Positions 25,801-43,697 of a stretch of 64,000 nucleotides of DNA are shown piece by piece (within the stretch, counting starts at the first letter, position 1; the number at the start of each line of letters is the position of its first letter). The notes below the pieces were generated by a model. The model did not search any database. It saw only the letters and a program-made list of their open reading frames with translations, and was not told where the DNA came from. A program made the position numbers and the translations under genes. The DNA is from Neodontobutis hainanensis (lineage: Eukaryota > Chordata > Actinopteri > Gobiiformes > Odontobutidae), in contig JALDNG010000006.1 of the NCBI GenBank assembly GCA_024349245.1, positions 7,588,501 through 7,652,500 of the forward strand, in the 5' to 3' direction.

Positions 25801-28065
25801 TGTGAATATCAGACAGCTGAAGGCTAACCACTTGCGTATTCTAGGGAGCCAAGAACCATGGTGTGGTGATGCCTGATGCCAACAAGGAGAACACTCTGAA
25901 CCAGCTAGTCGGAGCGGCCTTTGGTGCCGCAGGTCAGCGTTGCATGGCCTTGTCGACGGCCATCTTGGTGGGAGAGGCAAGAAGCTGGCTGCCTGACCTG
26001 GTGGAGCGTGCCAAGCCTCTGAGAGTAAATGCGGGTACTTCCATCCTTCTCTCATGAACCCCTGTTTCCCCAGCCTTGGGGTTTGGTCATGTGGGGGCCA
26101 CCCATGCCGCCCTAACCACACCTCTCGCCTTCTGCCTTGTTCTAACTTCACTTTGGTCTCAGCTGGTATACAGCATTTGTTGAGTAAGCCATGCTGCCAA
26201 TTTGTGGCCAGATCTGCGGCATGGGCCTCAACAGTGGTTTAGAACATCAAATCTTTTGAAAGCAGCAGCTGATGTATAATAAATTGGAGAATGAGTCTCC
26301 TGTTTGCTGTGATATGGACTCTAATTTGTGTCACACGCAGGAAACCCGTAAGTATCCATTTTTGAAGGAGTGCCTCAGGGTGCCCCTCATCCCGGCTTTG
26401 GTGTGTCTGCGGGTAACGGCATTTTCTGAATATCATTGCCGTGATGTGTGCTCAAAACATGCTAGTGCCATTGAGTGCAACCTTATAGCTGGTTGTTTCT
26501 GGGGCCCTACTAGGAGACCAGCCTGGTGTTGACTTGGGGCCTCTAATCTCCCCCCAAGCCAAGGAGAGAGTGTGCAGTCTGATCCAGAGCGGTGTGGAAG
26601 AGGGAGCTCAAGTTCTCCTGGACGGCCGAAATGTGAAGGTCAAGGGTTATGAGAATGGCAATTTTGTGGGGCCAACAATCATCAGCAATGTCACGGTATG
26701 TAGAGTATACCTTTTATCTAAACAAGGTAAGTAAATGCATTTCTAAACTGCCAGTTCAGTGTTGACTTTTTATACTCTCACAGCCTGAGATGAAGTGCTA
26801 TTCTGAAGAGATTTTCGGCCCAGTGTTGGTGGTTCTTGAGGCAGAGACTCTAGACGACGCCATAACGTTGGTCAACAGGAATCCCTACGGCAATGGGACG
26901 GCTATCTTTACCACAAATGGTGCCACTGCACGCAAATACACTCACAAGGTGGACGTGGGCCAGGTGTGTGTCTCTAGTCCCCAAATGTGTTTTGGTAGAA
27001 GGGAGACATTCACATCCATCTGTCATGTCAATACAGCATACCAAACAGGGAGCACCTTACAGTTCAGTTAGAAAACCTTCTTACATAAAAAATGTTCCTA
27101 GGCAAATGCAGCCTTGTTTGCCCCTAACCCAAAATATACACATTGGCCAAACATTTCCATCCACTTCCCACTAGACAGAACTAGAAATAGCTATAGCAAA
27201 TATCTGTTTTAATAAAGGGAAAAAGGAAAAACATGTATATAGAAACACTTTCTTCGTAGTATTCGAGGAGGGGAAATCTAAAATTAATCTCAAAGGGATT
27301 CCTCAGGCCTGTTCACCAGTCTTTCTTTACCCTGTTTGTTTGCCTGTGGAATTGAGTTATGCTCTGTGTTTGCTGTTCACATGTGCTGTTTTCTCCAAAG
27401 CTTGCCGCTGTAAACATCTTTTTTCCTTTTTTGCTTTTTCCACACCTAGCCAAAAGATCTAATTGTGTCCAAATGTAATCTCAACATTTCAAACATTCAA
27501 AACCCAACAATGGCATTTTTTTCCTTTGCCATCATAACAAAATGTTTATTTAGTTTATCTGCCCTTTCATAAGCACATGTTGTGCTTTCAAACTTGTAAA
27601 TATAAGCAGCCAGTTTAAGTTTGTTTTGATATCATGTAAACTTGTTTTTCCTTTTTTAAACAGCACTGATGTATCATATCTCTCATGCACTGTATTTTTC
27701 TCATCCTAGCAATTAGGCATACACAGAAATGTTCTACATCATGTGCAGTTTTAAAGATTGGAAACCACTTTTTTGTGCAGGTTGGAATCAATGTTCCTAT
27801 CCCCGTTCCACTGCCCATGTTCTCTTTTACTGGATCAAGAGGATCCTTTAGAGGTGACATGAATTTTTATGGAAAGCAAGTAAGTGTTCAAGTGTCCTCT
27901 TATTGCCAAGTAGAAACGAGAATGTAGGTTTTTATAACAAATTTTGTATTTTCTCCCCAGGGAATTCAGTTCTACTCTCAGATAAAAACTGTCACTTCAC
28001 AGTGGAAAGCTGAAGATGCCACGCTGAAAAGTCCTGCAGTTACTATGCCAACAATGGGACGCTAA
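22816..28065 (+). CDS. aldh6a1: ALDH6A1, methylmalonate-semialdehyde dehydrogenase
   Basis: This mitochondrial CoA-dependent aldehyde dehydrogenase turns methylmalonate and malonate semialdehydes into propionyl- and acetyl-CoA in valine and pyrimidine breakdown. Twelve exons in phase: 22816-22854, 23260-23301, 23394-23468, 23613-23774, 23873-23951, 24970-25272, 25407-25528, 25845-26034, 26514-26695, 26784-26963, 27781-27879, 27961-28065. Total 525 aa (human 535). The N terminus (MASAALRTVLKT) is basic and lacks acids, like a mitochondrial presequence. The cofactor region has TPFNFPAMIPLWMFP, the glycine motif is FVGSNQAGEYI, and the catalytic Cys is in AAGQRCMAL. EEIFGPVL and the C-terminal SPAVTMPTMGR are typical. 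Intron 5 carries repeats and a LINE fragment. Confidence 0.96.
23993..24108 (+). repeat. Dispersed repeat fragment in ALDH6A1 intron 5
   Basis: The stretch reading TGGAGCCTATCCCAGC and then GAGGCGGGGTGCACCCT is a pattern I know as repeated widely in fish genomes. I cannot assign the family with certainty. It ends in an ACACACA stretch. Confidence 0.6.
24259..24585 (-). mobile_element. Truncated LINE with inverted 5' part
   Basis: At 24259-24330 the minus strand reads as a LINE 3' UTR end (TGTGGGATGAATAAAGTC). At 24362-24585 the plus strand encodes the end of a reverse-transcriptase ORF: TDQDRKRLNKLVRRA in one frame, then, after a frameshift near 24408, LDLIEEVGDKRMLALRDN and SSFSGVLRHPQSRKE. 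Coding part and tail therefore point in opposite directions, as in 5'-inverted insertions made by twin priming. It belongs to the L2/CR1/Rex kind of non-LTR elements; the exact family is uncertain. It lies in ALDH6A1 intron 5 and is dead. Confidence 0.7.
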
Positions 28066-28525
28066 TGCCAAATCAGAAAACAAATTGTTTCTGGAACAAC
28101 ATTTGAGGTGCTACTTGCATACTGATTAAATATCAATGCTACAATAAGTTTGGCGGGAGAAAGTAGTATTGCAAATTTGATAACTTTTGGAGGCACAGTT
28201 ATAGTTCGGTAAACCATGCCTTCTAACAGAACACTAATTTAGCTTCTTGTTGGTTAGTACATAAAGCTTGCCACTGAGATTTGATATTGTTTAGTGTATT
28301 CCCTCCTGCTTTCATACTGGATAGGTTTTTGTTGACTCGTTCTGATGTCAAAGATATAAAAGGTTAGGTAACAACAAAGTCAAATGTGAATGACAGTTCA
28401 AAATTTAAACCACATTTTTATTAAACACAAACAATCACACTGTACTTCAAACACAACAGACACACTTAGTTTATTGTTAAAATGACAAAAGCGAACAATG
28501 CAGATTGTTTTTTGTAATACAGAGG
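28066..28525. other. Convergent 3' UTRs of ALDH6A1 and BBOF1
   Basis: ALDH6A1 has an ATTAAA at 28125-28130, 60 bases past its stop. BBOF1 has AATAAA on the minus strand at 28417-28422, about 104 bases past its stop. No other gene fits in this gap. Confidence 0.6.
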
Positions 28526-34168
<5,643 letters not shown>

Positions 34169-34285
34169 ACTTGCTGCCATAACCATAAATAATACTGCGT
34201 AAAAAACACCTATGTCTTAAAGAGATAGAAGACCATAACTACATAATGTCAAGCGAAAACTGGCTAATGAAGGCTTCGGGATGTT

Positions 34286-34308
34286 TGTTTACTGTTGCCA
34301 TGGAGATG
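34286..34308. promoter_or_regulatory. Forkhead (FOXJ1-type) site next to an RFX X-box, BBOF1 promoter
   Basis: TGTTTAC at 34286-34292 is a forkhead core. One base later, GTTGCCATGGAGATG at 34294-34308 has a perfect left X-box half (GTTGCC) and a weaker right half. The pair lies 118-140 bases upstream of the BBOF1 start codon. FOXJ1 and RFX factors are the known joint drivers of motile-cilia genes, and BBOF1 is such a gene. Function here is inferred. Confidence 0.65.
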
Positions 34309-37063
34309 GACCAAGTCGAGGTCCAAATTCTTAGACTCATTTGTTATTGATTTTCTTTGCTAAACCTCTTTACTACCTACATAATTAATTTGCAATTAGC
34401 GGAAAAAAATATGGTAGGCATGCGTCCCATCAATCACTTGACTTTATAATTATTAGATAGAGATGTGTGTTCAGCAGCAGCCACATAACATGAAATAGTG
34501 GCATTTCTGTTGTAATTATAGTGTCCTCATGCTGGGCTCAATCAAATAGGATCTGGTTGCACATGCTCTCCTCCCACGTATGTCCTGACATGAGATGGGC
34601 CAGCATTTGGCTCTTGTCAGTGGTATTGTCCATGTTTTCTTAAAAGATCTCATTGCAATACCCACAGATGTTTTTTTTTTTTTTTTTTTTTTTTTGCTGG
34701 TGTTATGGGAAAACCTCAAAGATGAACATAAAGTGCACTTAGCTTGTCCAAAAGAAACAATGTAAAGTTAGCACAGGTCATAGCTCCAGTTTCCAGCCGC
34801 CAAACGCTCACAATTATCTTGTTCAGCTTTCTGCAGGAACCTGAGAAGTGTGCACGGATTATTCATCAAACAAAAAGTAGATATTGCACAAGTGTTGGGT
34901 GTAGCTACTGTAAACCGAATCATATAGACTCGTTCACTGCTCTGGCATCATGAACAAAGTTTAAGGACTAAATTTAAAGGTAATTACTATGACAGTGAGG
35001 AGAGAAAACTGAAATAACCCTGAGCTTTTCAAAGCTGTCATTATCATTGGAATTGTAATGACAAGCTTCGGGTCTCTTCAATGGACTTGTTGGGGTAGGA
35101 CACCCACAAACATGGCATTCCTGAGGGCAGCATTGCAGCATATTAATGATACATTGCACAGTGTAGATTACAAAGCTGGGGTCCCGTCTTGTGCATTTAC
35201 GGTCTCAGTAAACTTGAAGCAAACCTGGAATTGAAAGCTCTGATTTAAAACATTGTGTTTGTAAAGTGTTGTGTCATGCAAAGATAGGCAGCTTACATGT
35301 AGTGTAGCAGGGTACACTTACATGGCATCCATCAGGAATAATTTCGTCATTCCTTGCAGCAATTTTGATTCAGTAACTCTAAAACCTGTGTTTCAAGTTG
35401 CATGTTACTTCATACAGAGCCTATGTTTTGCTGTCCACTGTCCCATCACGGTGGCAGGATGTAGGTGGACACTAAGTTAAAGGTGTGACCAAACAGACTG
35501 TGCCTTGATGATTGCAAAATAATTATAAGCATTTTTAAGCATAACTTAAATAAAGGATTTAATGATGATTTAATACGAATTCTTGATCCCACTATTTTTG
35601 ATTTAACATGCAAGCAAGACATCTATGAGCTAGTCAGTGAGAGGTCCTGCACATGTATGCTTTGATAGGGGCAAACGACCATTCTGGTGAGCCGCAGGAT
35701 TGAAAAAAAGTAGCCACAGTGTTTAGAGAAAAAAAAGGAAGGAGGAAAGAAAGTTCAATATTTTTAGTTCAAATTACAGTGTTGGAACAGTGCTTTGCAA
35801 AGTCAAGTGTCCTGGGAGTGGAATGGCATGATGGGTGAACATTGGTGCCAAGCCCCACCCTCCCCAGATTGTCCTTTCCTTGGACTTCCTGCACTTTGCT
35901 GTGCCCATCTGGGACCTCTGCCCTCCCTCTTTACCTCTGAGCTGGGCCGGCATATGGCTACATAGGGTCAAACATCTTGATAAGTGCATTTTAAGTTTTT
36001 AATGCTTACCTACTAACCTCAAATAGGCTACCTATGATTTCACATCCTTCTGTTGATGCAGAAAAAAGTATTAGTTTATGAATGGACTCCATGTGTTGAT
36101 GGTTCCACATCATGTACTTTATTATTCTAAAACTCTGAAAGTGACAAAAGAATTCGCTGATACACTACACAATGTTGCTGCACCAACCGCCTACCTAAAT
36201 CGTAGAAAACAGCTACTCAGGCTTTTCATGTGAATGTTTGCTTGGATGCCAAAATATTTTTTCCCTTAGAAGCCTGTGGTTAACACAGGGATGAGTAGGA
36301 GTAAGATGAATGCAAACAATTTTAACTTTAATGCCAGCTGGATCACAGATCATTTGCATTTTTCAGGGTTGTTGGAGAGTTAATGTTGTAACATGTTGTC
36401 AGGTAATTATTTGAGGTTTCTTGTTGGATACTCACAAAAGTTAATTGTCATATCATTTAGTAACAGATATGCATACAATAAAATGTATGCAAGTTTTTCC
36501 TTTTCAACACAATTATTATTGGATAGGTTCAACCATTGTTAGTAACTAATGCCATTAGCTTCTATGTGAGAACGTCTATAATGTGTACATGCAGGAGCAA
36601 AATGTATCAATGCTTTCATCCGTTTTAAAGCCACAAATTAGTATATAGCCTAACATAAAATATAACATTCATATTTACATTCCTCTCTTTAAAACTGCAA
36701 AAACATGCATCACTCTATAGTAAGGCAAAGGTGACATTACACACGTTCAAATGAACAGAAAAGTTCTAGCTACAGAAAAGTTACAAAAAAGTTTTAAACG
36801 CACCTATAAAAGTATTTTAAGACCGCTTCTTTTGAGTTTCTTTAGTGTGAGTCATTCATTTTGACTCTTTCTTGAAACCCTTTTTCTTCAAAGGGAAATT
36901 TCTGGAACAGGAATACCCCGTAAGGATGAGGAGGGGAGAATACATCTACTAAAATAATCCCTGTAAGAAAAAAAGAAAAAGCTGTTGGTAGGCGGCAGGT
37001 ATAGTCAGGAGGAGGTGGTGGTGGTGCGGGGAGCCCCTGGGGGATCTGGGATGGACTGCCACG
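34309..37063. other. Spacer between BBOF1 and ENTPD5
   Basis: A 25-base poly-T run sits at 34671-34695. The rest has only short chance reading frames and no clear exon, RNA gene or repeat family. TATAAAAG near 36806 could be a chance or minor promoter element. Confidence 0.45.
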
Positions 37064-37145
37064 CGATTGGTTCATGGCTGCTCTCGTTGTGGCCCCGTGC
37101 CAAGCCCTTATGTCTTTATATAGTGTAAAGGGATGACCGGACAGT
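37064..37145 (+). promoter_or_regulatory. Likely ENTPD5 core promoter
   Basis: An inverted CCAAT box (GATTGG, about 37064-37069) is followed about 50 bases later by a TATA-like TTTATATAG (about 37115-37123). This would place the transcription start near 37145, with about 140 bases of 5' UTR before the ATG at 37285. Inferred from motif order and spacing. Confidence 0.45.
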
Positions 37146-37284
37146 CCTGAGTGTGCATCGCTTCCACTCTGCAGCTCCTCTGGTCCTTCTGCCTTTCCCC
37201 AGGGCCCTTCAAAGTCCGTGAGAGACCAACCACTTTTGCGTCTTTATCTCTATCCCTCTCACCCTCACTCCGGGAGCGAAAATA

Positions 37285-40200
37285 ATGGCCTCGCTGACAC
37301 TCCTTCTCTCCGTGAGCGTGTGGCTTCTGGCTGGAAGCCTCATAGAGGCGACCTACTACCGCCACCACCGCTACATCCCCATCTACTACCGCTACCGGGA
37401 GCACTCTGCCAACACTGAAAACCTCATCCCTGAGGTGTCCAATACCGAGCCTCAAGCGCCCACGTACCCCCGAGTCCCCGAGGTTTTCCACCCGGCGCCT
37501 GAGGTCATCCCCCCCATCCCAGAGGCGTTTCACCCTGTGCCAGAAGTGGTGCATCCGGCAGCACCTGAGCCATACCGCCCACCTGACGCTCCCCAGCCTC
37601 CTGCCGTAGCCGCTCTCCCAGTCAACATGAGCCGAGTCTTCTATGGGATCATGTTTGACGCTGGGAGCACGGGCACCAGAATCCACATCTATAAGTTCAT
37701 CCAAAAAGACCCGGGTAAGTCCTCTCTCTCATTCTGCCTTTGAGGTTTTGCTGCTGGCTCCCACTCTGTCTGCTCCCTGTCAGCTCATTCACTGTATGGT
37801 GTAATGTGAACCACACTCCAGCTGCAGGCATATGCAGCACTTCTAAAAGTAGATAAACTGACTTTTAATTTGCTTATCAGACTTTAATGTTTTGGATAAT
37901 GGACACATTAAGTCAGTCCGAATGTAGGTAAAATCCTTGAGACTAAAGTTTCTAAGCCATGCAATTAAATGTACCACTGCATTTCACAACCACAAGACAT
38001 GACATTAAGTGGTCATTGGTTTTGATGTGTTCCCTGGCTTTTGTAGTTGAGCTGCCGGTTCTGGACAATGAAATGTTCCATGCTGTGAAGCCTGGCCTAT
38101 CTGCGTACAAAGATCACCCAGAGGAGGTATGTTTGTTGTTATTTTTCTTGCACTTGTTATTAAATATCAGGTGTATTAAGGTGGTGTCTGTCTGGCATAA
38201 ACCACAAAACTACTGGGTTTTTCCTAGGGTTGGGTCCGTGTGTAATCTAAACATTGTGTAATTATAAAAATGTGTTATGCTGACTCTGTTGCGTTACTGC
38301 ATTTTTTATGTACCTTTGACATCTACATCTTTTACTTTACAGGGTGGCAACACCATCCGACAGCTGATAAAGATTGCTAAGAAGACTATCCCGGAGGAGG
38401 AGTGGAAGAGGACACCGGTGGTCCTGAAGGCCACAGCCGGACTACGTCTGCTGCCTCAGGACAAAGCTAAGGAACTTCTGAAGGAGGTGAGGCATGTTTT
38501 TCTCTTTACCCTCAGACAGTTTGGCATGAACGCCACCCGTCCCGCCGGGGAGCCTGATGAGAAACCACTAAGTGCTTACAAGTGTCACTGGAAAAAAGAG
38601 GCAGCATGTCTGCCCATTTGGTGGCCCTCGTGCAGCAAAAACAGCTGTTGTGAGGTTGTGTGGAGTAACCATATTTGTCATTTAAAGTATTAAATCTAGA
38701 CTACTGTTCCAACCGTGCATATGGTCGAGTTATCTGTCAGTTCAAAATGGAACAGTCAATTTTCCATAGTGCTGGTTTCATGCTAGATCCCATGTGGTTG
38801 GGGTCCTGCATGAAACTGATTATATGTCTGCCCAATAGGTGAAAGAAGTATTTGATGAGTCTCCATTCTTTGTACCAGACAACAGTGTTTCTATCATGAA
38901 TGGAGCCAATGAAGGTAGGTTGTGTTATTACTATTTCTACAGCCCATAAGTGCATCATTACCAACAGATGTTGTTAGTATTGTCATTTTTATAAGAGGCC
39001 TACTACTATTGTAGTTAATGTCCACACCCAATAATTGAGTCCAATCCTCCACATCTCTCATTAAGACTCCCTCACTATGTCATGTGTCATCATACACTGT
39101 AGGGCCCACTTTATAAGTGCAATGTCTGAGACATCTGTAAAGTATCTGTAAACCTTCCTGTCAGACCAGCTCAGCTGTTTTACTATGTGCCTAATGAAAT
39201 AGAGTTAGACACAAACCCATCTGTTTTGTTCTTTAAAATAACCAAATTTAGTTTACTTTATTAAGTCACTTGCAATGTCAGGATTTTACTAATGCATTTT
39301 TGTGCTGTTTTAGGAGTTCTTGCCTGGGTTACAGTGAACTTCCTGACAGGTAAGACATTGCTTGTGTTTTGCTATGTTGGTGTTTGTGGTCAGAGGGCTC
39401 ATATCTGAGGCTCCAGTGTACACAGAGGGCTGTTAGTAAAAGACTCTTGTCTCCTCTATGAGGTTATGAGATTGAATCACTGGCCCCAAACAGGCTGCAA
39501 AAACAAGTGAAATCCCTTCACGTGTTTAACACAGCTAAGTTTCCCATACCTGCACTTTACTAAATAGCTATGAGTAGGCATTCATTCCTGACAATATAAA
39601 TGTCACTTCCTAAATTAAGATTGCCTTCAAATAATTCCTGCTTGTGACTTTTCCACAGGTCACTTGTATTCCAACACAAGAAGGACAGTAGGTATATTGG
39701 ACTTGGGCGGAGGATCAACACAGATCACCTTCCTTCCTAAATCTAAGGTGCTTGATTTCTTAAGGAGTAATTACCCTTGAAATAATTGCAATAGTTTAAC
39801 ATATCTTATTTTTCCAACAGAAAACAATTCAGTCTGCTCCTTCCTCTTACATTGCCAATTTCAACCTATTCAACAACACATACCAGTTGTACACACATAG
39901 GTAAGAATAATGCGTCTGTTGTACTGGTAAAGTAGCAAGTCTACAGAGCTTAATTGTATTGTAAACTCTTACTTTATATCTATGTAATCTCCTACAGCTA
40001 CCTGGGAAATGGTCTCTTTGCTGCTCGCCTGGCCACTCTTGGAGCTTTAGGAGCTGATGGTAAAATCACCATTTATCATAGTCCAATATAATTGCAACTT
40101 TTTAAACCAGTGGTTAATATTTTTTTCTTTATTTTCTCAGGTTTAGATTGGAAAATCTTCACTAGTTCCTGCCTCCCAAAGAAGTTCAGTGAAGAAGTGT

Positions 40201-42159
40201 CTTTTTCAGGAACCACCTACAAAGTTAGCGGGATTCCAGACGGTAAGATAAAAGCTGAATGAGGTTTGATTGCTTGCCCAGACCACTGGATCCAACAATC
40301 CCAGCATTCTTTTCTCAGCGCTGCAACACAATAGAGTACAGTATAATACAGTTTAAGATGAGAACATTTATCCCCTGAAGTTTTTGTAACCTTGGCGCCA
40401 AACGCATGTTTTGTCATCCTGTGACTCTCTATCTTCCCTCTTGAACAATTATATTGCAGTCAACCTTGTATTTAAATGAAAAGAAAACTGTCAGTTAGGT
40501 TCACAAATAAGGCAGTCACTCCCATACCACAGTCAAGTAGCCAAAAGATGCTGGGCTTGTCCCCAAGTTGTTATTTTTTTGTGTAACGAGTGGCTTGATC
40601 TGGACCGCTCACAATTATGTGGTAAAAATAGGCAGGCCATCAGGGCTGCGCTAACTGCCACTCTTGTCAGCACATGGTTTTGCCGGCACAAATGAGCAAA
40701 CCATACCCACAAGGCAGTGTAAAACCTGTGCTTCTGGGCTTCCCTGTGTATGGTCACAAGGAGCCCCTTGGTTTTAACTCTTGGTTAACCTCGTACTCTA
40801 CAGGCTACTGTAGAGTATGGCTCTCACAATCACATTCCAACCACTGCTGCTGCAATGCACCTATAACTGGCAGTTTACTCCAGTCCATTTTCAGCACAGG
40901 TTACATCATTCTTTGATAGAAGTATATTTAGTCATCATTTTTCTCTGTGTTCTCAGGCTATGCCGGGTATAAACTGTGCTACTATGAAGTGATGAAGGTG
41001 ATCAAAGGGATAGTGCACCAGCCTTATGAAGTGAAGGGAAGCAGCGTCTTCTATGCTTTCTCTTACTACTTTGACAGAGCAAATGACACAGGCCTTATTG
41101 GTAAGGGGGCACACAGTACAGATTCCCCTTCTACTCTCCTTATATTGATATGTTCTGTAACTAATTTGCCTGTCTGTCTTTGTAGATAGTCGAGGTGGTA
41201 CAGTGCAAGTCAGAGATTTCAAGAAGAAAGCCAAAGAAGGTATGTTATATGACTTGATAAACAAGTGAATAAAAACAGTAATCCACCAGTTATATATCAT
41301 TGTAACCACAAGTGCTTAGCAGTGCAAAACACCAAACATTGTGCCCAAACAATGTGGCAATATTGTGCCATACTGGCGCAGCATATTTCACACTGAATTT
41401 ATTACAGCAGTAAAACACAACTGATTATTTGCTACAATATATTATTAGAGGGCATTAAGGAGTAAAAATAGTGCCAACTGCATGTTAAAAGGTTTTAGAG
41501 CACATTGAGATACAGCTCAATAACAGGTAGGTGTTTTATATAAGATTGTTAGTGTTGTGAGATCACTGTCACATGGTCTCGAGGAACACTGGCTCAGGCA
41601 AGTTGGCAATGGAGCTGAAGATGTCTGTCTGACCAAGGCTGCAGGGCACCTGACAGCCACACACCACACTGACTCCACAGTGTGTACAGTACTGTTTGAT
41701 ACCACCTCCCACCCACAGCCTTGTGTTGACCCTCAGACATTCTCCTCACACCTCCCTGTTTATTCAAACGAACAACAGAGGCCATCTTTAAATCATGTAG
41801 CTTACAAGTTAGAATAGCTGTTTATTAAGATAAGATGTTTTTTTAATTAATACCTTTTTTCTTCCAGTGTGCAACAAAATGACCAAATATCGTGCCAGCC
41901 CATTCCTTTGCATGGATTTGACATACATTACTTGTCTCTTAAAAGAGGGCTTTGGCTTCAAGGACAACACGGTGCTGCAGGTAAGCATGGTAGACTCTTA
42001 TAGAGGATATTGAATTTTAACTTGCCAATGTTTGGGTTTTGTTTCATTAAATACCATCCCCTTTCTTTTCTGTAGCTTGCCAAGAAGGTTAACAATGTGG
42101 AAACGAGTTGGGCCCTCGGGGCCACCTTTGACTATTTCAGAAACCTGAACATCCACTAA
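37285..42159 (+). CDS. entpd5: ENTPD5, ER/secreted nucleoside diphosphatase, with extra N-terminal Pro/Glu-rich spacer
   Basis: ENTPD5 hydrolyses UDP and GDP, which supports ER glycoprotein folding; in zebrafish the entpd5a copy is needed for bone mineralisation. Thirteen exons in phase: 37285-37714, 38047-38126, 38343-38486, 38839-38914, 39314-39349, 39659-39747, 39821-39900, 39998-40059, 40141-40242, 40957-41100, 41186-41239, 41868-41980, 42076-42159. Total 497 aa; human is 428. Residues 1-22 are a signal peptide (MASLTLLLSVSVWLLAGSL). The apyrase conserved regions are all seen: DAGSTGTRIHIYKF (from about 125), KATAGLRLLP, NEGVLAWVTVNFLTG, LDLGGGSTQITF and WALGATFDYF. No C-terminal membrane helix, as in the family. 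N-glycosylation sequons NMS and NNT are present. About 70 extra residues between signal peptide and catalytic domain hold PEV/HP/PE repeats. Which fish paralogue (a or b) this is cannot be fixed. Confidence 0.95.
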
Positions 42160-43697
42160 AACACAGATGGCTGCGACTGCAGCTGGCACTGAGAGGACCT
42201 TTCATTGTGGGGTTTCCCTTCCTCCATTCCATCCCTGACCGGCCTGACCCCTCACAGACTTCCAACACTTTCTCATCTGCTGTGCCTCTAGTCTTCCACC
42301 TCAGCACCCTTTTAGCATTCCCAGAATGGTTGAAAATAAATCACTATATTTTTTATAATGCCGGCTATTTCTACTGTTGAGCTCATAACGGGTGGGCTTA
42401 TGTTATGTCTTTTTTGTAAAATTGTTGATTCCTCTTGGGTGTCTGACATAAAATGTATTTTATGTACCTGCAAGGTGTGTAGAGACTAGTTTAGGAGCAG
42501 TACAGTCTGTCATGGTGTTTTAGTGATTACTGTGGTTTTGGAGTGCAGTGTTAAATACAGTGAAATTTATGAAGATGCTGGCTACTGATGTTGGAGCCAA
42601 AGTTTCTTTTTAAATACTTGTCTTTTTCTTTGTTCAGTCAATGACTTTTGAAGACATGGCAACAATTGTTGAGAAGAATTAGATACCACCAGCCATAGAA
42701 CAGTTCTTTTCCTTAACTTTGCACTAAACACTTTAATTGCAGACATGTAGCCGAGTAGCTGAGACATGCTCAGTTTGCTTCATGCATTCTACAGAGTTGC
42801 TTCACTGGTAAATAGGTGCACCGTGACTCAGAGGGTAAACAAAGAGAGTGCTGCTCGATAACCTTTCATGGAACTGCTCCATGTGTCTTCAGTACCTGTA
42901 CTTTAAAGTTTAGCCTATGTCGTTTGTTTGGTCTAGAGTAAAACACTCCTCTTTACAGTAGCTAAATTGTAGGGCCTTTAACTATGAACTATGTTTTAGG
43001 CTAACATTAAAAACTCATTAAGGGAAGCCAAGTGAGTGTAGGAGAGAACATACTTCTCAGAACATGGTAAACAGAAATTATGCAAAAAAAACCTTAAAGC
43101 TCTCTCCTTAATGCGTAAAGATGCAAACGTTTAATGCAAAGTTTCTTTAAAAAATGTGTCAACTATTGTTTTTTGTGTGAGAACTGTACAAATGTTAAAT
43201 AACTGATGCAATAACTTCCTGTGCAGCTCCACACCTTTGCTGTCTTTACAGTATTCAACATCTCTAATAACTACTGCTGTATATATTTAATGTAAACTCA
43301 TAAAATAACTTGACAAGAATTGCTTTTGCATTGCAAAAATATTTTGCTTACAAAAAATAAGTGCTCACAAATGGCTTTTTCCTCCTCAGTTTGATAACTA
43401 ACAAATGTTTTTATTACATCAAATGTGTATTCTATACATGTATGTTTTATTAAAATATCAAATCAAGTTATCCTTTGTTTTTGGTGCTGTCTAGAATATC
43501 AAAGACTTCTACAAATTAGACAATCAGTGTATTTTTTTATGGTAAAGTAAAATCCTTAAGAAAATGCAAAGGAAACCCTTTGATTCAAACATAAAATAAA
43601 ATATAACCAAAGAGCAAAATAGATCTTTATTTTACAGGTACATATTTTACAGTCCCTTGGAGTCACTAGATGAAGAAGCACACAAGCAATGGACGCA
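42160..43697. other. ENTPD5 3' UTR, spacer and COQ6 3' UTR
   Basis: ENTPD5 has AATAAA at 42335-42340, about 180 bases after the stop. Later AT-rich sequence could be a longer UTR form. COQ6 has AATAAA on the minus strand at 43626-43631, 67 bases past its stop. No other gene is seen. Confidence 0.55.

Noticed and set aside
37108..37704. 198-codon minus-strand frame as a gene
   Set aside because: It is wholly opposite ENTPD5 exon 1 and its promoter, and has no recognisable protein features.
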